Assembly: GCA_964367685.1 (NCBI GenBank)
Contig: CAYIYM010000008.1
Location: 8,017-72,016 of the forward strand
Reading direction: 5' to 3'
From: CAUPWF01 sp964367685
GTDB lineage: Bacteria; Bacillota; Clostridia; Lachnospirales; Lachnospiraceae
Length of the DNA: 64,000 bases
Shown here in pieces: positions 61,740 to 64,000 of this stretch. Position 1 is the stretch's first letter. Each line of letters begins with the position of its first letter. Below the pieces are notes generated by a model. That model had not been told where the DNA came from and made no database searches. It was given only the letters and a program-made list of their open reading frames with translations. Position numbers and translations under genes: made by a program.

Positions 61740-63089
61740 TTACTCGGCGCCACCTAATTTTGTAACTGCATCTTTCACAGATGCTTTCCAATCTTCTAAT
61801 GAAGTGGATCCAGAAGCAACTGCATCATATCCAGCAAATACAATATCATTGATATTTACACCCTCTACACTGCTTACTGTCACAAATCCACCAGTTGCTG
61901 CACTCTTACCATCAAGGATTGAATAGTTTGTTTTGTCTTCTTCTAATAAAACGTCAGTTACACCGTTAATAGGTTGTGCTGCATGCACTGATGCAAAAAT
62001 TTCTGCTGCTTTATCACTATACATAAATGCTACAAACTCTTTCGCTAATTCTTTATTCTCTGCTTGAGAAGGAACAAAAATTTGCTCTAAGAATGTATAT
62101 ACATACTGATCTGCTCCTTCTTCTACTACAGGAACTGCTGCTAATCCCCATTCAAATCCTTCAGCTCTTGGAGCTTCAGCCATTTCACCTACAACCCAGT
62201 TTCCATTAGGCATAAATAAGGCTTTGTTATCTAAAATTAACTGTTGGTTCTTTAAGTAATTTTGATTATTCGCATTTCCTAAAGTTGTTGGCTCAATATA
62301 TTCTGTTAGTTTATTCATAATTTCAAAATATGTATTTGCATCCTCCGAATCCCATGCTGCTGCATCATAGCTCATCATAGCTTTTGCAAATTCAGATCCA
62401 CCAATATTATACATTAATGAATATGTAAATCCATCTAAATATCCTGCAGTTGGGTAAGTAAACAAACTAATTCCATCTGCTTTCGCTTTATCACCAAGTG
62501 CCCACATTTCATCCCAAGTAGTAGGTACTTCATAGCCATTTGCTTCAAATAATGCTTTGTTGTACCATAATCCTGTTGGGCTGTAGAACATTGGCGCTAA
62601 CATTAATTCTGATCCATCTGCATTTCTTAAAGCTGCTGTATCTGTAAATCCATTAATTACTTTATCATTTGGTGTCATATCTTCCCCAGGAATTGTCATC
62701 TCAAATGCATCTGTAATTGGCTCTACAACATCTTCTCTTAATAATGTTTCTGTCAACCCTGCTTCACGACCAAGGGATAACATAATTACGTCTGGGAAAT
62801 CACCTGATTTCATTTGTGGATCAATTTTAGCTTCAATCTCTTTATCGATTGTAAGTTCTACTTCTACTTCTCCGCCTTTTACTTCTTCAAATGCTGAAAC
62901 AATATCTTCCCAAACTTGAGCACCGTATGCTGACTCTAATGCTGCAACTTTTAGAACTGTTTTCTCCCCACCAGCGCTTTCTTCTGCATTTGTTTCTTCT
63001 GTTTTTTCCTCGGCAGGCTGTGAACATCCAGCCAACAACCCAATCGACATGATTGATGCCATCATTAATGCTAATACTCTTCTTTTCAC
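61740..63089 (-). CDS. Extracellular sugar-binding lipoprotein (CUT1)
   Basis: This 449-residue protein captures the sugar outside the cell. The signal RVLALMMASIMSIGLLAGCS ends in a canonical lipobox (LAGC), so it is lipid-anchored. A Glu/Thr-rich linker follows, then the type 1 solute-binding fold (TVLKVAALESAYGAQVWEDI, PDVIMLSLGREAGLTETLL, GLWYNKALFEANGYEVPTTW). The start is a GTG eight bases after GGAGG; an ATG out of frame almost touches that site and is rejected. It is the first gene of the operon. Specificity for lacto-N-biose/galacto-N-biose is inferred from the phosphorylase. Confidence 0.93.
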   Translation of the reverse strand: MKRRVLALMMASIMSIGLLAGCSQPAEEKTEETNAEESAGGEKTVLKVAALESAYGAQVWEDIVSAFEEVKGGEVEVELTIDKEIEAKIDPQMKSGDFPDVIMLSLGREAGLTETLLREDVVEPITDAFEMTIPGEDMTPNDKVINGFTDTAALRNADGSELMLAPMFYSPTGLWYNKALFEANGYEVPTTWDEMWALGDKAKADGISLFTYPTAGYLDGFTYSLMYNIGGSEFAKAMMSYDAAAWDSEDANTYFEIMNKLTEYIEPTTLGNANNQNYLKNQQLILDNKALFMPNGNWVVGEMAEAPRAEGFEWGLAAVPVVEEGADQYVYTFLEQIFVPSQAENKELAKEFVAFMYSDKAAEIFASVHAAQPINGVTDVLLEEDKTNYSILDGKSAATGGFVTVSSVEGVNINDIVFAGYDAVASGSTSLEDWKASVKDAVTKLGGAE

Positions 63090-63131
63090 TTTTCATTCCT
63101 CCTAATTATATTAAACAAAGATTTTTTTCTT

Positions 63132-63158
63132 GAATTTATGAATCTCTTCCATAAATTC
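63132..63158. repeat. Inverted repeat in the binding-protein leader
   Basis: GAATTTATG and CATAAATTC (nine bases each) flank a nine-base centre, between the promoter and the start codon of the binding-protein gene. It may be a second operator or a leader hairpin. Confidence 0.5.
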
Positions 63159-63176
63159 ACTTTATTTGATAGATAA

Positions 63177-63204
63177 ATTGTAACATAATAACAAAATTGC
63201 ACAA
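63177..63204 (-). promoter_or_regulatory. Promoter of the sugar-utilisation operon
   Basis: On the minus strand TTGTGC (63199-63204), 16 bases, TG-extended TACAAT (63177-63182). The -35 box is weak, as expected for an activator-dependent promoter. Confidence 0.65.
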
Positions 63205-63207
63205 TTC

Positions 63208-63238
63208 TAATATTGCTACATTTTTTAGTAATATTGCT
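63208..63238. promoter_or_regulatory. Direct repeats, probable AraC-family operator
   Basis: TAATATTGCT occurs at 63208-63217 and at 63229-63238, exactly 21 bp apart, that is two helical turns. The nearer copy ends three bases from the -35 box of the sugar operon. Tandem direct repeats in this position are how AraC-family activators bind. Confidence 0.7.
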
Positions 63239-63262
63239 TTTATACCTATAATATGTTATATT

Positions 63263-63291
63263 TTGACAAGAATAATTAATTATCGGACAAT
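63263..63291 (+). promoter_or_regulatory. Putative promoter of the AraC-family gene
   Basis: TTGACA (63263-63268), 17 bases, GACAAT (63286-63291), 20 bases before the start codon. Confidence 0.6.
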
Positions 63292-63311
63292 TTAATCAAA
63301 AGGAGAAATCT

Positions 63312-64000
63312 ATGGGGAGTAAACGATATAGTTTTGATACATCTTTAATAAATAAAATTGATATGCAATTATTATATATTGCAAATTCTTCATTTTCATC
63401 AGATTGGCACAGCATATTACATACACATAATAACTTAGAATTATTTTATATATTAAGTGGAACTGGAAGTTTTAGAATTGAATCTGAATCATTTCCAATT
63501 AAAAAAAATGATCTTATTGTAATTAATCCTAAGGTGTTGCATACTGAGGAATCATCTGACGGTGAACCTATTGAATATGTTGTTCTTGGAATTGATGGAT
63601 TGGTATTTCATCTAGAAAATAATACTGGTCATGAGTGTTCTAAAAACTATACCATATTAAATTTATCCAAACATGCAAAGTCCATGGAAATGTATATTAA
63701 TTTATTGCTTAATGAAACAAAGACCGAACACCAATCTTATACTTCGATATGTCATAATATTGCCGAAATCATCATCAATCTCATTAATAGATATAGTAAG
63801 AATGATTTTGAATTCGAAACACTCGAATCTAATACAGTAAGTAAAGAGTGTCAATCTATTTACAATTATATAAATTTAAATTATAAGGAGACTATCACTT
63901 TAGATATGCTTGCAGATATTGTTCACATGAACAAATTCTATATTGCACATACATTCAAAAAATCATTTGGAATTTCTCCCGTAAACTATGTAACAAAAAA
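63312..64000 (+). CDS. AraC-family transcriptional regulator, partial (C-terminus beyond right edge)
   Basis: The first 229 codons are present and the frame is open at the window end. The N-terminal cupin-like sensor domain reads LHTHNNLELFYILSGTGSFR and NDLIVINPKVLHTEE, as in sugar-sensing AraC regulators. The first DNA-binding helix-turn-helix (YKETITLDMLADIVHMNKFY, then KKSFGISPVNYV) is seen; the second is cut off. AAAAGGAG lies seven bases before the ATG. It is divergent from the sugar-utilisation operon and probably activates it through the direct repeats at 63208-63238. Confidence 0.9.
   Translation, partial: MGSKRYSFDTSLINKIDMQLLYIANSSFSSDWHSILHTHNNLELFYILSGTGSFRIESESFPIKKNDLIVINPKVLHTEESSDGEPIEYVVLGIDGLVFHLENNTGHECSKNYTILNLSKHAKSMEMYINLLLNETKTEHQSYTSICHNIAEIIINLINRYSKNDFEFETLESNTVSKECQSIYNYINLNYKETITLDMLADIVHMNKFYIAHTFKKSFGISPVNYVTK

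Noticed and set aside
62887..63096. A frame starting at the ATG nearest the GGAGG upstream of the binding-protein gene
   Set aside because: The ATG is only two bases from the site, and the frame runs out of phase over a perfect lipoprotein signal peptide; the GTG at 63089 with spacing of eight is the real start.

Overview
The window reads as chromosome of a low-GC, anaerobic Firmicute, most likely a member of the Lachnospiraceae. It is AT-rich with near-universal AGGAGG-type ribosome binding sites. It carries a group-B-type [FeFe] hydrogenase, a GH112 galactosyl-N-acetylhexosamine phosphorylase, bacterial glycogen synthase, HrcA/CIRCE control of clpB, and a DUF5717/DUF5716 pair that I associate with Lachnospiraceae. 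No rRNA, tRNA, CRISPR array, IS element or prophage was seen.

Layout. 0-4 kb (minus): a GntR(YtrA)-ABC ATPase-ABC permease operon cut by the left edge, with a likely YtrA operator, preceded by a DUF5662/TraX pair. 4.2-9.2 kb: a Cys-rich DUF1292 protein (plus), a UvrD-like helicase, gltX, and a two-part ThrE-type exporter. 9.3-11.5 kb: purB and purC. 11.7-17.1 kb: an uncharacterised three-gene operon coding for a 1,098-residue beta-sandwich/helical-repeat protein, a degenerate Hsp70/actin-fold protein and a TPR protein. 17.1-21.9 kb: a cupin gene and carAB, the latter behind a leader that looks like a PyrR-type attenuator. 22-29.6 kb: mgsA, a left-handed beta-helix protein, topB, asd, queH, scpB, scpA and a membrane phosphoesterase. 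29.6-35.9 kb: rpsU, alaS, a 52-residue membrane peptide, the [FeFe] hydrogenase and glgA.

36-44 kb: a HEAT-methyltransferase fusion (plus), an ABC exporter pair, clpB, and an operon of pyridoxal-type kinase, ECF S component and radical SAM protein that probably serves vitamin B6 salvage. 44.2-48.6 kb (plus): M3 oligopeptidase, pepT and a DbpA-like RNA helicase. 48.7-49.9 kb: a MerR regulator divergent from a short-chain dehydrogenase, with a textbook 19-bp-spacer MerR promoter. 50-53.3 kb: an operon of a bPH-like membrane protein, a NatA-type ATPase and an ABC permease fused to a CPBP protease. 53.3-54.2 kb is mostly non-coding but holds a tiny gene with an in-frame UGA. 54.2-56.7 kb: two overlapping membrane diguanylate cyclase genes. 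57.5-64 kb: a lacto-N-biose/galacto-N-biose utilisation operon (binding protein, two permeases, small membrane protein, GH112 phosphorylase) divergent from an AraC regulator cut by the right edge; two 10-bp direct repeats 21 bp apart sit just upstream of the operon promoter and are the probable AraC operator.

All functional calls rest on reading motifs by eye; no database search was run.
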